Part shown: one piece after another, positions 1 through 7,924 of the stretch
Layout of the letters: every line of letters starts with the position of its first letter
Position numbering within the stretch: the stretch's first letter is position 1
From: Loki-b32 sp048941605
GTDB taxonomy: Archaea; Asgardarchaeota; Lokiarchaeia; Sigyniarchaeales; SOKP01
Assembly: GCA_048941605.1 (NCBI GenBank)
Contig: JBHLNL010000003.1
Location: 1 to 64,000, forward strand
Length of the DNA: 64,000 nt
Reading direction: 5' to 3'
The notes under the pieces: generated by a model
Seen by the model: only the letters and a program-made list of their open reading frames with translations
The model's database searches: none
Told to the model about the DNA's origin: nothing
Program-made: the position numbers and the translations under genes

Positions 1-306
1 GAAAGATGTCCGCGAGATGTAAGACCTACAGACGTAATTATGGAATTGCGTAATTATGCTACAAAATTAGGGAATATTTCTCCTAATCATAGAGCTGTTG
101 TAGGTTATTTAAAGAATTTTGGACATGCAGTACCTATAAATGATGAGGTAAAAAAACGACGAGTTGAATTAGGTTTAGATGAATTACCTCCTACTGCTTT
201 TAAATTTAAGCAGGAGGGAAATGATAAAGATTTAAAAAATATAGAAAAACATATGTTCAATTTACCTCCAGTTAAGGAGGAGAAGAAGGACAAGGAGGAG
301 ATATAA
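1..306 (+). CDS. hdrC: Heterodisulfide reductase subunit C, C-terminal part (5' truncated by window edge)
   Basis: The reading frame is open from base 1, so the gene starts before the window. The first residues read ERCPRDVRPTDVIMELRN, the end of the second 4Fe-4S motif and following helix that are typical of HdrC. HdrC carries electrons between HdrA and the catalytic HdrB subunit. The visible part is about 101 residues and ends in a lysine/glutamate-rich tail. The ATG at 40 is internal and should not be taken as the start. The stop is 2 bases before hdrB, and the hdrB ribosome site GGAGGAG lies inside this gene. The family call is firm because of the motif plus the HdrB/HdrA neighbours; the N-terminal cysteine motif is not visible. 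Confidence 0.87.
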   Translation, partial: ERCPRDVRPTDVIMELRNYATKLGNISPNHRAVVGYLKNFGHAVPINDEVKKRRVELGLDELPPTAFKFKQEGNDKDLKNIEKHMFNLPPVKEEKKDKEEI

Positions 307-308
307 AT

Positions 309-1226
309 ATGGTTAAAGAAAACACATTTGCTTTCTTTTTAGGGTGTTTAATGCCTAACCGATATCCAGCTATAGAGAAATCAACCAAATTTGTAATGGA
401 AAAATTAGGATACGAGATTTTAGATATGGAAAGAGCAACATGTTGTCCTGCTCCAGGAGTCTTCCGTTCCTTTAATAAAGTTGATTGGATGGTGGCAGCA
501 GCAAGAAATCTTTGTATTGCTGAAAAATTAGATGCTGATATTTTAACTGTATGTAATGGGTGTTTTGGGACACTCCAAGAAGTTAATAAACATTTGAAAG
601 AAAGCGAAGAACAGCGCGAATTAGTAAATAAGAAACTTAAATTACTCGGTGACTATGAATTCAAGGGAAAGATTGATGTTCGGCATGTTGCTGAAGTACT
701 TGGATATGAGATTGGTCCATGGGGAATAGAAGATGTAATTGTTCGAAAGGTTAATGCTAAAGCTGCGATACATTATGGTTGTCATTTTCTAAAACCTACT
801 CGAATAAGAGAGATTGAAAGCTCAGAAGGACCAACAATTATAGAAGAGTTTGTTGAAGCTTTAGGGATTCAATCTGTACGATTCAATGAACAATTAACAT
901 GCTGCGGTGCTGGAGGCGGTGTTAAGGCTTATGATGGTAATGCTAGTATGACAATTTTTGCAGAAAAGATGAAAAATATTGACGAAGTAAAACCAGATTT
1001 CATCTTGGATATTTGTCCATTTTGTCATTTACAATATGAAACTGGTCAAGATTATTTGAATAAAAATAAGAATTGTAATTATGATTATCCCGTAATCCAT
1101 CTTTCTCAATTAACTGCATATTGTATGGGAATGGATCAAGAATTCATTGGTCTGCAATATCAACAAATGGGAAAGGATTACATTTTTGGAGGAGTTGAGG
1201 TAAATAAAGAAGAGGAGGCGGTATAA
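309..1226 (+). CDS. hdrB: Heterodisulfide reductase subunit B
   Basis: HdrB is the catalytic subunit that reduces a heterodisulfide or related disulfide with noncubane 4Fe-4S clusters bound by CCG domains. Both CCG domains are visible in the 305 residues. The first has CCPAPG near residue 45 with CNGC near 78; the second has a Cys near 158 (YGCHF), CCGAGGG near 197 and CPFC near 238. Length matches the family. The ATG follows GGAGGAG by a good spacing. It sits between hdrC and hdrA with 1-2 bp gaps, so the three are co-translated. The physiological disulfide substrate (CoM-S-S-CoB or something else) cannot be read from sequence. Confidence 0.93.
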   Translation: MVKENTFAFFLGCLMPNRYPAIEKSTKFVMEKLGYEILDMERATCCPAPGVFRSFNKVDWMVAAARNLCIAEKLDADILTVCNGCFGTLQEVNKHLKESEEQRELVNKKLKLLGDYEFKGKIDVRHVAEVLGYEIGPWGIEDVIVRKVNAKAAIHYGCHFLKPTRIREIESSEGPTIIEEFVEALGIQSVRFNEQLTCCGAGGGVKAYDGNASMTIFAEKMKNIDEVKPDFILDICPFCHLQYETGQDYLNKNKNCNYDYPVIHLSQLTAYCMGMDQEFIGLQYQQMGKDYIFGGVEVNKEEEAV

Positions 1227-1227
1227 T

Positions 1228-3258
1228 TTGACTATAAAAGAAGAAAAAATAGAAAATACCAAAAGTATAGGGGAAAAGGTTGTCAGCGCAGATGATGATG
1301 AACCACAAATTGGAGTATTTGTATGTCATTGTGGACACAATATAGCAGGAACTGTAGATGTAGCTAAAGTTGCTGAATATGCTTCTACGTTACCTAATGT
1401 GGTTAAAGCAGAGCATTATATGTTTATGTGTTCAAAACCCGGAGTTCAAATGGTAAAAGATTCAATCAAGGAATTAGGTGTAAACCGAACAGTTGTTGCA
1501 TCATGTTCCAAAAATCAACATGGAAGAACCTTTGCTAATGCAATTGAAGAGATGGGTCTTAATAAGCATAGACATCAGCAAGTAAACGTACGAGAATATT
1601 GTAGTTGGGTTCATCAAAAAGAGAAAGAAAAAGCAACAGATAAAGCATTGAAACTTGTTGAAGCAGGAGTTAACAGAGCAAGAAAGTTAGAGGACGTTGA
1701 AACTAGGAAGATTCCAACCACTAAAGCAGCATTAGTAATAGGTGCTGGCATAGCTGGGCTTAGATCTGCTCATGATATGGCCGAGTTGGGTATTCCAGTT
1801 TATTTAGTTGAAAGAAATTCAACAATTGGAGGTCATATGACACAATTAAACAAAACATTTCCAACGTTAGAATGTCCACAATGCTCAATCTCTCCATTAA
1901 CAAATGGAGTTGCGAACCATCCCTTAATAGAGTTATATACTAATGCCCAAATTAAAAATGTTGAAGGTTCAATGGGAAATTTCAATGTAGAAATTGAAAT
2001 TAAACCGCGATATGTAAAAGATAACTGTACTTCTTGTGGAGAATGTGCTCTTCATTGTCCAGTTGAAGTCCCTAATGAATGGGACAGTGGAATGTCCATG
2101 AGAAATGCGATATATAAAGCATATCCACAAGCGATACCTGCAACTTATGTACGAGATAAAAAAACATGTATAGAGTGTAATACATGTATTAATATTTGTC
2201 CAGTTCAAGCAGTCGATTTTTCAATGGAACCAGAAACAAAAACATTTAAAGTTGGCTCAATAATAGTGGCGGCTGGTTATGATGAATATGATCCTACTGA
2301 AATTGAACCTTATCATTATGGACAAGAAGGTTATGAAGATGTTATTACACAATTGAAATTAGAACGAATGTTATCACCAACTTCTCTTACAAATAGTCAA
2401 GTTTTACGCCCTTCGGATGGTAAAATTCCTAAAAATATTGTAATGATCCAATGTGTTGGGAGTAGAAACGACCAAGTCGGAAATCAATATTGTACAGGTG
2501 TGTGCTGCAAATTTGCTATTAAAAATGCGAGAATAGTTAAAGAAATGTATCCGAATTCAGATGTAACGATCTGTTATATTGATATAAGAACTCCTGGACT
2601 TAACTTTGAAGAACTATATAAATCAGCTCAAGAAATTGGAGTAAAATTTATTAGAGGGCGTCCTTCGGAGATTCTTAAAAATCCTATTTCAGGAGAATTA
2701 AGAGTTATTGTAGAAGATACATTGAGTCAAACACCTTTAAAGCTTAAAGCAGATTTGGTTGTGCTTTCCGCTGCAATGGTGCCTCCTGAAGGTATCGGAC
2801 CTCTAGGGTCAAAGTTACACGTACTTCGTTCTAAAGAAGGATTCTTAAAAGAATTTCACATTAAAATGAATCCTACATTAAGTAGTAAGGGAGGAATTTT
2901 CCTAGCAGGTGCTATTCAAGGTCCTAAAGATATTTCAGAGACAGTTGCTCATGCGGGGAGTGCTGCCGCATTAGCTGCTGCCCCATTGGTTAAAGGATAC
3001 ATAGAAAAAGAGATGTTAATCCCTACGATTGATTATGATTTATGTGTCAATTGTGGATTATGTAAAACTGTCTGTGCGCCTGCAGCTATTGAAATTAGCA
3101 CTAATGGAAGTCCAATCGTAAACGAAATTGCATGTAAATCATGTGGTATGTGTATGCCTGCATGTCCAACAGGAGCAATTCAATTACTCAATTTCAAAGA
3201 TGATCAATTATTAGATGAAATTATTGCAGTATCAGGTGGAGGTGCTGTTTGCGAATGA
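1228..3258 (+). CDS. hdrA: Heterodisulfide reductase subunit A (FAD, iron-sulfur, electron-bifurcating hub)
   Basis: HdrA holds the flavin and several 4Fe-4S clusters and is the electron-bifurcating centre of Hdr complexes. In the 676 residues I see the N-terminal CHCGHNIAG motif, an FAD-binding GAGIAGL near residue 173, the ferredoxin motifs CTSCGECALHCP and CIECNTCINICP near 270-330, the YCTGVCCKFA segment (cysteine, not selenocysteine), and two C-terminal clusters CVNCGLCKTVC and CKSCGMCMPACP. The start is TTG one base after the hdrB stop, supported by the GAGGAGGCGG ribosome site at about 1211-1220. The stop overlaps the next start as ATGA. Confidence 0.95.
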   Translation: MTIKEEKIENTKSIGEKVVSADDDEPQIGVFVCHCGHNIAGTVDVAKVAEYASTLPNVVKAEHYMFMCSKPGVQMVKDSIKELGVNRTVVASCSKNQHGRTFANAIEEMGLNKHRHQQVNVREYCSWVHQKEKEKATDKALKLVEAGVNRARKLEDVETRKIPTTKAALVIGAGIAGLRSAHDMAELGIPVYLVERNSTIGGHMTQLNKTFPTLECPQCSISPLTNGVANHPLIELYTNAQIKNVEGSMGNFNVEIEIKPRYVKDNCTSCGECALHCPVEVPNEWDSGMSMRNAIYKAYPQAIPATYVRDKKTCIECNTCINICPVQAVDFSMEPETKTFKVGSIIVAAGYDEYDPTEIEPYHYGQEGYEDVITQLKLERMLSPTSLTNSQVLRPSDGKIPKNIVMIQCVGSRNDQVGNQYCTGVCCKFAIKNARIVKEMYPNSDVTICYIDIRTPGLNFEELYKSAQEIGVKFIRGRPSEILKNPISGELRVIVEDTLSQTPLKLKADLVVLSAAMVPPEGIGPLGSKLHVLRSKEGFLKEFHIKMNPTLSSKGGIFLAGAIQGPKDISETVAHAGSAAALAAAPLVKGYIEKEMLIPTIDYDLCVNCGLCKTVCAPAAIEISTNGSPIVNEIACKSCGMCMPACPTGAIQLLNFKDDQLLDEIIAVSGGGAVCE

Positions 3259-3707
3259 GTGAATGTGAATATATCGAACCAAAGGTCCAAGAAAAAATTC
3301 AAAATATGGTAGTATTTATGTGTAATGAATGTGGACAAGGTTCAGCGAATACAGCTGGAGTTGCTCGAATGGCTTATGAGCCTGCTATTAGAATAGTAAG
3401 AGTACAATGTACTGGTCAGGTTGGTCCAATCCAAATTATGGATGCATTGAACAATGGAGCTGATGCTGTTGCTTGTGTTGGATGCTGTTTAGGAGCTTGT
3501 CATTTCTTTAATGGTAATATTTTATCAATGCATAGGATTAAACTAATGAAAAAGTTATTCAAAGAGCTCGGATATAGTGATCAATTTGTAAATCAATATA
3601 CCTCTCGAGCAGCAGAAGGCGAAACTGCAGTAGGAGATTTTGAAGATATGGTTGAAAGATTAGCAAATGCAATAAGAGAGGAGGGTACGATAAAAGATGG
3701 ATGTTAA
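3255..3707 (+). CDS. mvhD: MvhD-like iron-sulfur electron-transfer subunit
   Basis: MvhD is a small 2Fe-2S protein that passes electrons from a hydrogenase or other donor module to HdrA. The protein has CNECGQGSANTAG and VQCTGQVGP near the N-terminus and GCCLGACHF in the middle, matching the MvhD family in order and spacing. I prefer the ATG at 3255, which overlaps the hdrA stop as ATGA, over the in-frame TTG at 3249. It overlaps mvhG by 11 bases. The C-terminal 30 residues are charged and family-variable. Role in this operon as donor-side subunit for HdrA is an inference from known Mvh-Hdr complexes. Confidence 0.9.
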   Translation: MSECEYIEPKVQEKIQNMVVFMCNECGQGSANTAGVARMAYEPAIRIVRVQCTGQVGPIQIMDALNNGADAVACVGCCLGACHFFNGNILSMHRIKLMKKLFKELGYSDQFVNQYTSRAAEGETAVGDFEDMVERLANAIREEGTIKDGC

Positions 3708-4932
3708 AATATTTCAATTTAATGGATGTAATAAATGCTTCAATGAGACAATACTCTTAAAAGAAAATTCAAAATATGCAGTAGAATTGATTTCAAAACC
3801 TGAATCCTGGAAAGAAGAAAAAGTTGATGTTGCTATAATTACTGGATATTTATTACCTGAAAATAAGGAAATATTAGAAAGGATTAAATCAAATTCAGAA
3901 CGAGTTATTGCGTATGGAAACTGTACTGTCACTGGTGGAGTTTTTGCTCTTGCCAATCAAAGAGGACATAATGTTATTCCAATAACAAGGTTAATTGAAA
4001 CTTCAGCACATATTCATGGATGTCTTGGTGAAATTGAAGAATTAAAACTAGCTATTGACGAATCAGAAAAACAAGAATTAAAAAATCTATGCAATGTATG
4101 TGAAAGAAAAAGAACTTGTGATTACTTAGACGAAGTGAATCGTCAAATTGAATTAACCGATGATAAAACTTGTTTTAATGATTTAGGTTTTCTCTGTAAT
4201 GGATTTATAGCAAAAGAATGTAAAGAACGATGCATTAATTTTAATACACCTTGTAGAGGATGTAAGCCTTCTGTTGAACGTTCTGGTATCAGAATGTTAG
4301 GAATGTTTGGTACTTTGATGGGTAATATTGAAGTAGCTACTGAACATTCCGAAAAAGGAGCTACAGATAAACTTGCTGATAATGAAGACGATGTTGTAAG
4401 AAGTTTGCCTGATATTGTAGGAAATTTCTTTAGATTTACATTATCAACATCTGGTTTACCTAAAGGGAGAATTCCATCTGTTGGTACTTTACTTGAAGAT
4501 GTTTTTGCAGGAAGGTTAATTGAAGAATTACCTTTAATTTCAGGATTATTAGGAGGAGACAAGTGGATTTCATTAACACTTAAAATAATTGAAAGTTACG
4601 AAAAAGCAAATAAAATTGAAGTTAGTAAAGAATCTCAAAAATTACGTAAAAAATTGCTTGAATTGGAAAACGACCTACAAAACGCAATAAAAGAAGAAGA
4701 TCCAGAGCAATATCGGAGGGTTACTGAAGAAATTAGAAAGCTTGCTGGCAACATGAATCTTTCAAATATATATTTTGGTGGTTTTAAATCTCAAATCAAG
4801 GATATTGATAATTTTGAAGAATATAAGACACAAGTTTTCGACGTGGTTGAAGGAACTTATAAAAATGGGATTGTTGAATTCACAATTGATCCAATTGGAA
4901 TTGTAAAAGAAATTAAGATAAAAGAGGGATAA
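3697..4932 (+). CDS. mvhG: MvhG-like hydrogenase small subunit homologue
   Basis: The protein resembles the small, iron-sulfur subunit of F420-non-reducing [NiFe] hydrogenase. Proximal-cluster cysteines are in FNGCNKC (N-terminus), GNCTVTGG near residue 77 and HGCLGE near 108. A medial/distal set follows: CNVCERKRTC near 132, then FLCNG, CKERC and CRGCKP around 165-190. A C-terminal extension after about residue 300 contains a charged coiled-coil stretch that is longer than in methanogen MvhG. No large, nickel-bearing subunit (MvhA) lies in this window, so it may act here only as an electron wire. A catalytic partner upstream of the window cannot be excluded. Confidence 0.82.
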   Translation: MDVKIFQFNGCNKCFNETILLKENSKYAVELISKPESWKEEKVDVAIITGYLLPENKEILERIKSNSERVIAYGNCTVTGGVFALANQRGHNVIPITRLIETSAHIHGCLGEIEELKLAIDESEKQELKNLCNVCERKRTCDYLDEVNRQIELTDDKTCFNDLGFLCNGFIAKECKERCINFNTPCRGCKPSVERSGIRMLGMFGTLMGNIEVATEHSEKGATDKLADNEDDVVRSLPDIVGNFFRFTLSTSGLPKGRIPSVGTLLEDVFAGRLIEELPLISGLLGGDKWISLTLKIIESYEKANKIEVSKESQKLRKKLLELENDLQNAIKEEDPEQYRRVTEEIRKLAGNMNLSNIYFGGFKSQIKDIDNFEEYKTQVFDVVEGTYKNGIVEFTIDPIGIVKEIKIKEG

Positions 4933-4934
4933 AT

Positions 4935-7403
4935 ATGAGTTTTGAATTATTAAGAGAAGAAATTGTTGACGCTGGTTTATGTCAAGGTTGTGGTTTATGT
5001 GCAGGTTCATGTAAACATATTGCAATGGATGTAAGGCGTCCAACTTTAAAAGACTATTGTATATTGGAAAGAGATGGACAAGATTGTGGAAAGTGTTATC
5101 AAAATTGTCCACAAGTAATCCAGAAAAAGTTTAAGGAGAAGCAACCTCTTGCGATTTATTCATTAAGAAGTAAAGATCCAGAAATTTTAAATAAGGCTTC
5201 AAGTGGAGGATTTGTAACTACTTTTACTAAAGAATTGTTGGAAAACGAATCTCTTAAAGAGATTGTGATGGTTCAAGAAGACAACGAAAAGCCAACAGCT
5301 GAGATAGTGTCTGATCCAAATGAAGTAGTTCAAAAAGCGGGAGTTATTTATGGTAGGTCTGGAGTACTGCAGAGATTAGTAGAACTTACGGGTGAAACTT
5401 TTGACCCAATTGGCATTGTCGGTGTGCCATGTGAAATGCGTGGAGCTGCTGAACTTGAAGAAGAAATGAATCGAGAAATTTTAAAAATTGGATTGTTTTG
5501 TAGTTCTCAAATGAGAACTGAACAAACAGATAAAGGTTTAGTATGTTCCCCTTGCTGTAATGGATGTCCTTCAGGAGTTAATGCTCAAGGATATATTTCA
5601 TTAATACGTCAAGGCAAGTATCAAGATGCTGTAGACTTGATTAGAGAAAGCAATCCACTTCCATCAATATGTGGAAGAATTTGTACAAATGAATGCGAGC
5701 ATGGTTGTACTTTAATTGGAGATGATCATCCTGTTGCAATTCGTGAATTAAAGAAATTTGTTACTGAGTGGGAAATTGAACAGACTAAAAGCACCTCAAA
5801 AACAAAGGGTAAATTAGCTAAAAATGCTAAAAAAGTAGCAATTATTGGATCTGGACCAGCGGGCTTAACAGCAGCTTATTTTTTAAGGAGAATGGGTTAT
5901 GCACCTACAATTTTTGAGAAGACCGATCAAACTGGAGGAATGTTAAGATTCGGTGTACCACAATTTAGATTGCCAAATTATGTATTAGATTATGATGTGG
6001 GTAGAATCATAGATTCTGGTGTTAAAGTCGTACTCAATAAGCCTTTAGGGCCTGAAATGTCAATTAATGATTTAAAAAATGATGGATTTGAAGCTATATT
6101 TATCGCAACTGGACAGTATAAACCTCGTACTCTACATTTAGAAGGAGAGGATCTACCAAATGTTCATGTAGCAATTCGTTTCCTAATGGATAGAAAGTAT
6201 CGATATTGGGAAAATAAAGAAGAATTTAAAGGTAAAACTTTAGGCATAATCGGAGGTGGACCAGTTGCTGTGGATGTTGCTCAAACAGCTCTTAGATTAG
6301 GTGCTGAAAAAGTTCACCTTGTAGATATAATGTCTAAAGAACAACTCGAATTGGTATTAAGAGATATACCTGAAAATGAGATGGAGTTTATGGAATATCA
6401 TTTTACGACATCAACTTCTAAAATCACTCAGGATAAAGATAAAAAATTAGTTCTTAATTCTTATAAGATTGAATGGGGTAAACCTGATAAAAATGGAAAG
6501 AAACCATTAAATAAAATTGAAGGATCAGAATATGAGATACCAGTCGATTCTATTGTGATCGCAGTTGGTCAGGCTGTAGATTTCGAACAAATTGATGCGG
6601 CTACTAATAATAAATTAGAAAAAGAACGAAATAGAATCAAAGTAAATGAAATAACTTTTGAAACTAATATTTCCGGAGTTTTCGCTGGTGGAGATATTAT
6701 TAGCAATTCTAAAGCTGTTGCTATTGCAGCAATCGCTCATGGAAAAGAAGCAGCAATTTCAATTGATAGATACTTAAAGGGACAGAACTTAATCGAAGGA
6801 AGATATAAAAGAGAGAATTCATTTTTCACTGGACCTAAGAAACCTCCAAAAGATTTTTCTCTAAAACCAGAAACTTTAGATGAAGCGACTGAAGAAATTA
6901 ATTGGAGTTTTGAGGAAATTGATAAAATGTTCAATGAAGATATGGCTTTACAAGAAGCAAGGAGATGTTTAAGTTGCAATCATTTCTGTACTCACTGTCA
7001 AGATTTCCCCGCAATATATTCTGATCTTACTGCTGGTGAAGTAGGTTCAAAAGGTGGTTATACTACAGTCGTAATATGGACAGAACGAGGCAAGGAACTT
7101 GTTGATAAAGCAATCGAAAAGGGATTATTCGAACAAGGAGAGGTGAATGAAGAAGAGTTGAGAACTGCTATTAATCTAAAATCAAAGCGTGAGTTAATGA
7201 ACTTTGAGAAAACACCAAGACAGCAGGTATTAGATTATATAACACTTCAAGGATCAAGTACAATTTCGGATATCTCAAAAAATCTGGGACTTGAACCTAA
7301 GAAAGTTCGATATGAAGCATTGCGTTTAGTCCAATTAATGGAACTTGAGATGAAAGCTGAAGCTGATATGGAAGAACCAATATTTTTAGTATTATGTGAT
7401 TAA
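4935..7403 (+). CDS. FrhB/GltD nested fusion: F420-binding beta-subunit split around an FAD/NADPH oxidoreductase module, with C-terminal winged helix
   Basis: This 822-residue flavoprotein is a mosaic. Residues 1-198 look like an F420-hydrogenase beta subunit (FrhB): ferredoxin motif CQGCGLCAGSC at 16-26, a second set at 51-58 (CGKCYQNC), ASSGGF near 90, GVPCEMRGA near 165 and IGLFCS near 190. Residues 200-660 are a GltD/dihydropyrimidine-dehydrogenase-type module with CSPCCNGCPSGV, CGRICTNECEHGC, an FAD motif GSGPAGL near 307 and an NADPH motif GGGPVAV near 440. Near 675-740 the FrhB C-terminal part resumes (CLSCNHFC, GEVGSKGGYTTVV). The last 65 residues look like a winged helix. Likely role: feeding electrons from F420H2 and/or NAD(P)H into the Hdr complex; inferred from domains and operon position. 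Confidence 0.85.
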   Translation: MSFELLREEIVDAGLCQGCGLCAGSCKHIAMDVRRPTLKDYCILERDGQDCGKCYQNCPQVIQKKFKEKQPLAIYSLRSKDPEILNKASSGGFVTTFTKELLENESLKEIVMVQEDNEKPTAEIVSDPNEVVQKAGVIYGRSGVLQRLVELTGETFDPIGIVGVPCEMRGAAELEEEMNREILKIGLFCSSQMRTEQTDKGLVCSPCCNGCPSGVNAQGYISLIRQGKYQDAVDLIRESNPLPSICGRICTNECEHGCTLIGDDHPVAIRELKKFVTEWEIEQTKSTSKTKGKLAKNAKKVAIIGSGPAGLTAAYFLRRMGYAPTIFEKTDQTGGMLRFGVPQFRLPNYVLDYDVGRIIDSGVKVVLNKPLGPEMSINDLKNDGFEAIFIATGQYKPRTLHLEGEDLPNVHVAIRFLMDRKYRYWENKEEFKGKTLGIIGGGPVAVDVAQTALRLGAEKVHLVDIMSKEQLELVLRDIPENEMEFMEYHFTTSTSKITQDKDKKLVLNSYKIEWGKPDKNGKKPLNKIEGSEYEIPVDSIVIAVGQAVDFEQIDAATNNKLEKERNRIKVNEITFETNISGVFAGGDIISNSKAVAIAAIAHGKEAAISIDRYLKGQNLIEGRYKRENSFFTGPKKPPKDFSLKPETLDEATEEINWSFEEIDKMFNEDMALQEARRCLSCNHFCTHCQDFPAIYSDLTAGEVGSKGGYTTVVIWTERGKELVDKAIEKGLFEQGEVNEEELRTAINLKSKRELMNFEKTPRQQVLDYITLQGSSTISDISKNLGLEPKKVRYEALRLVQLMELEMKAEADMEEPIFLVLCD

Positions 7404-7437
7404 AAAATTAAATAAAACTATCAAGGAGAGAAATATA

Positions 7438-7674
7438 ATGAAATATGATATGGAATTAAATGTCTGCGGGTTAGTATGTCCTGTTCCAGCTTTAAAAACA
7501 AAAAAACAACTCATGAAAATGAGACCTGGAACTGTTTTAAAAGTAATAACAGACTACAAACCAGCCAGTGAATCTGTTCCACGCGATTTAGCAAAAACTA
7601 AACACAAACATTTAGGAACAGATTTCATAGAAGACGATGAGCAATGGTATATGTATTTTCAAGCAGTAAAGTAA
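7438..7674 (+). CDS. tusA: TusA/SirA-family sulfur carrier
   Basis: A 78-residue protein with the family signature CPVP (Cys14-Pro-Val-Pro) after the first strand, followed by the usual amphipathic helix, a second strand VLKVITDYKPA and a final strand. TusA-like proteins carry persulfide on that cysteine and are often encoded beside Hdr-type complexes. An additional Cys10 replaces the more common Asp in the strand before the motif. The ATG at 7438 follows AAGGAGAG at 7423-7430. The frame extends upstream to 7396, but that would overlap the previous gene and ignore the good ribosome site. Last gene of the Hdr operon. Confidence 0.83.
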   Translation: MKYDMELNVCGLVCPVPALKTKKQLMKMRPGTVLKVITDYKPASESVPRDLAKTKHKHLGTDFIEDDEQWYMYFQAVK

Positions 7675-7683
7675 ATATAATAT

Positions 7684-7706
7684 TATTTTTTTTCTTTCTT
7701 TTTTCT
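7684..7706 (+). terminator. T-rich terminator after the Hdr operon
   Basis: A nearly pure pyrimidine run (T tracts broken by single C) begins 10 bases after the tusA-like stop. Archaeal terminators are typically such T-rich runs without a strong hairpin; none is visible here. Confidence 0.45.
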
Positions 7707-7867
7707 ATAAATAATTAATTGAGCAATTTTTTAAAGTTTAATTTACCTAGTAATAAGCATGAGAGACTATAATTATTATAATAATAATTATCTTCAAATT
7801 AGTTTTACTACTTTTTTTTAAGTAATTTTATTCTAATATTCTCATCTTTACGTTATATTTAAAATTA

Positions 7868-7900
7868 TAATTAGCTTAAACATTCATAAGGTTATAATCC
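7868..7900 (+). promoter_or_regulatory. Promoter module, copy 1, before first TPR gene
   Basis: Contains TAATTAGCTTAA (7868-7879), then a TATA-like CATTCATAA, then GGTTATAATCC (7890-7900). The same two blocks with nearly the same spacing recur at 9899-9932 in front of the next paralogue. The second block ends 24 bases before the start codon. Recurrence at two paralogues makes it a likely promoter/operator. Confidence 0.55.
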
Positions 7901-7924
7901 AAATTTTTCCAAAATCTGTCCAAC

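Noticed and set aside
4143..4562. 139-codon minus-strand ORF
   Set aside because: Lies wholly inside mvhG, whose cysteine motifs are authentic; no promoter or ribosome site.
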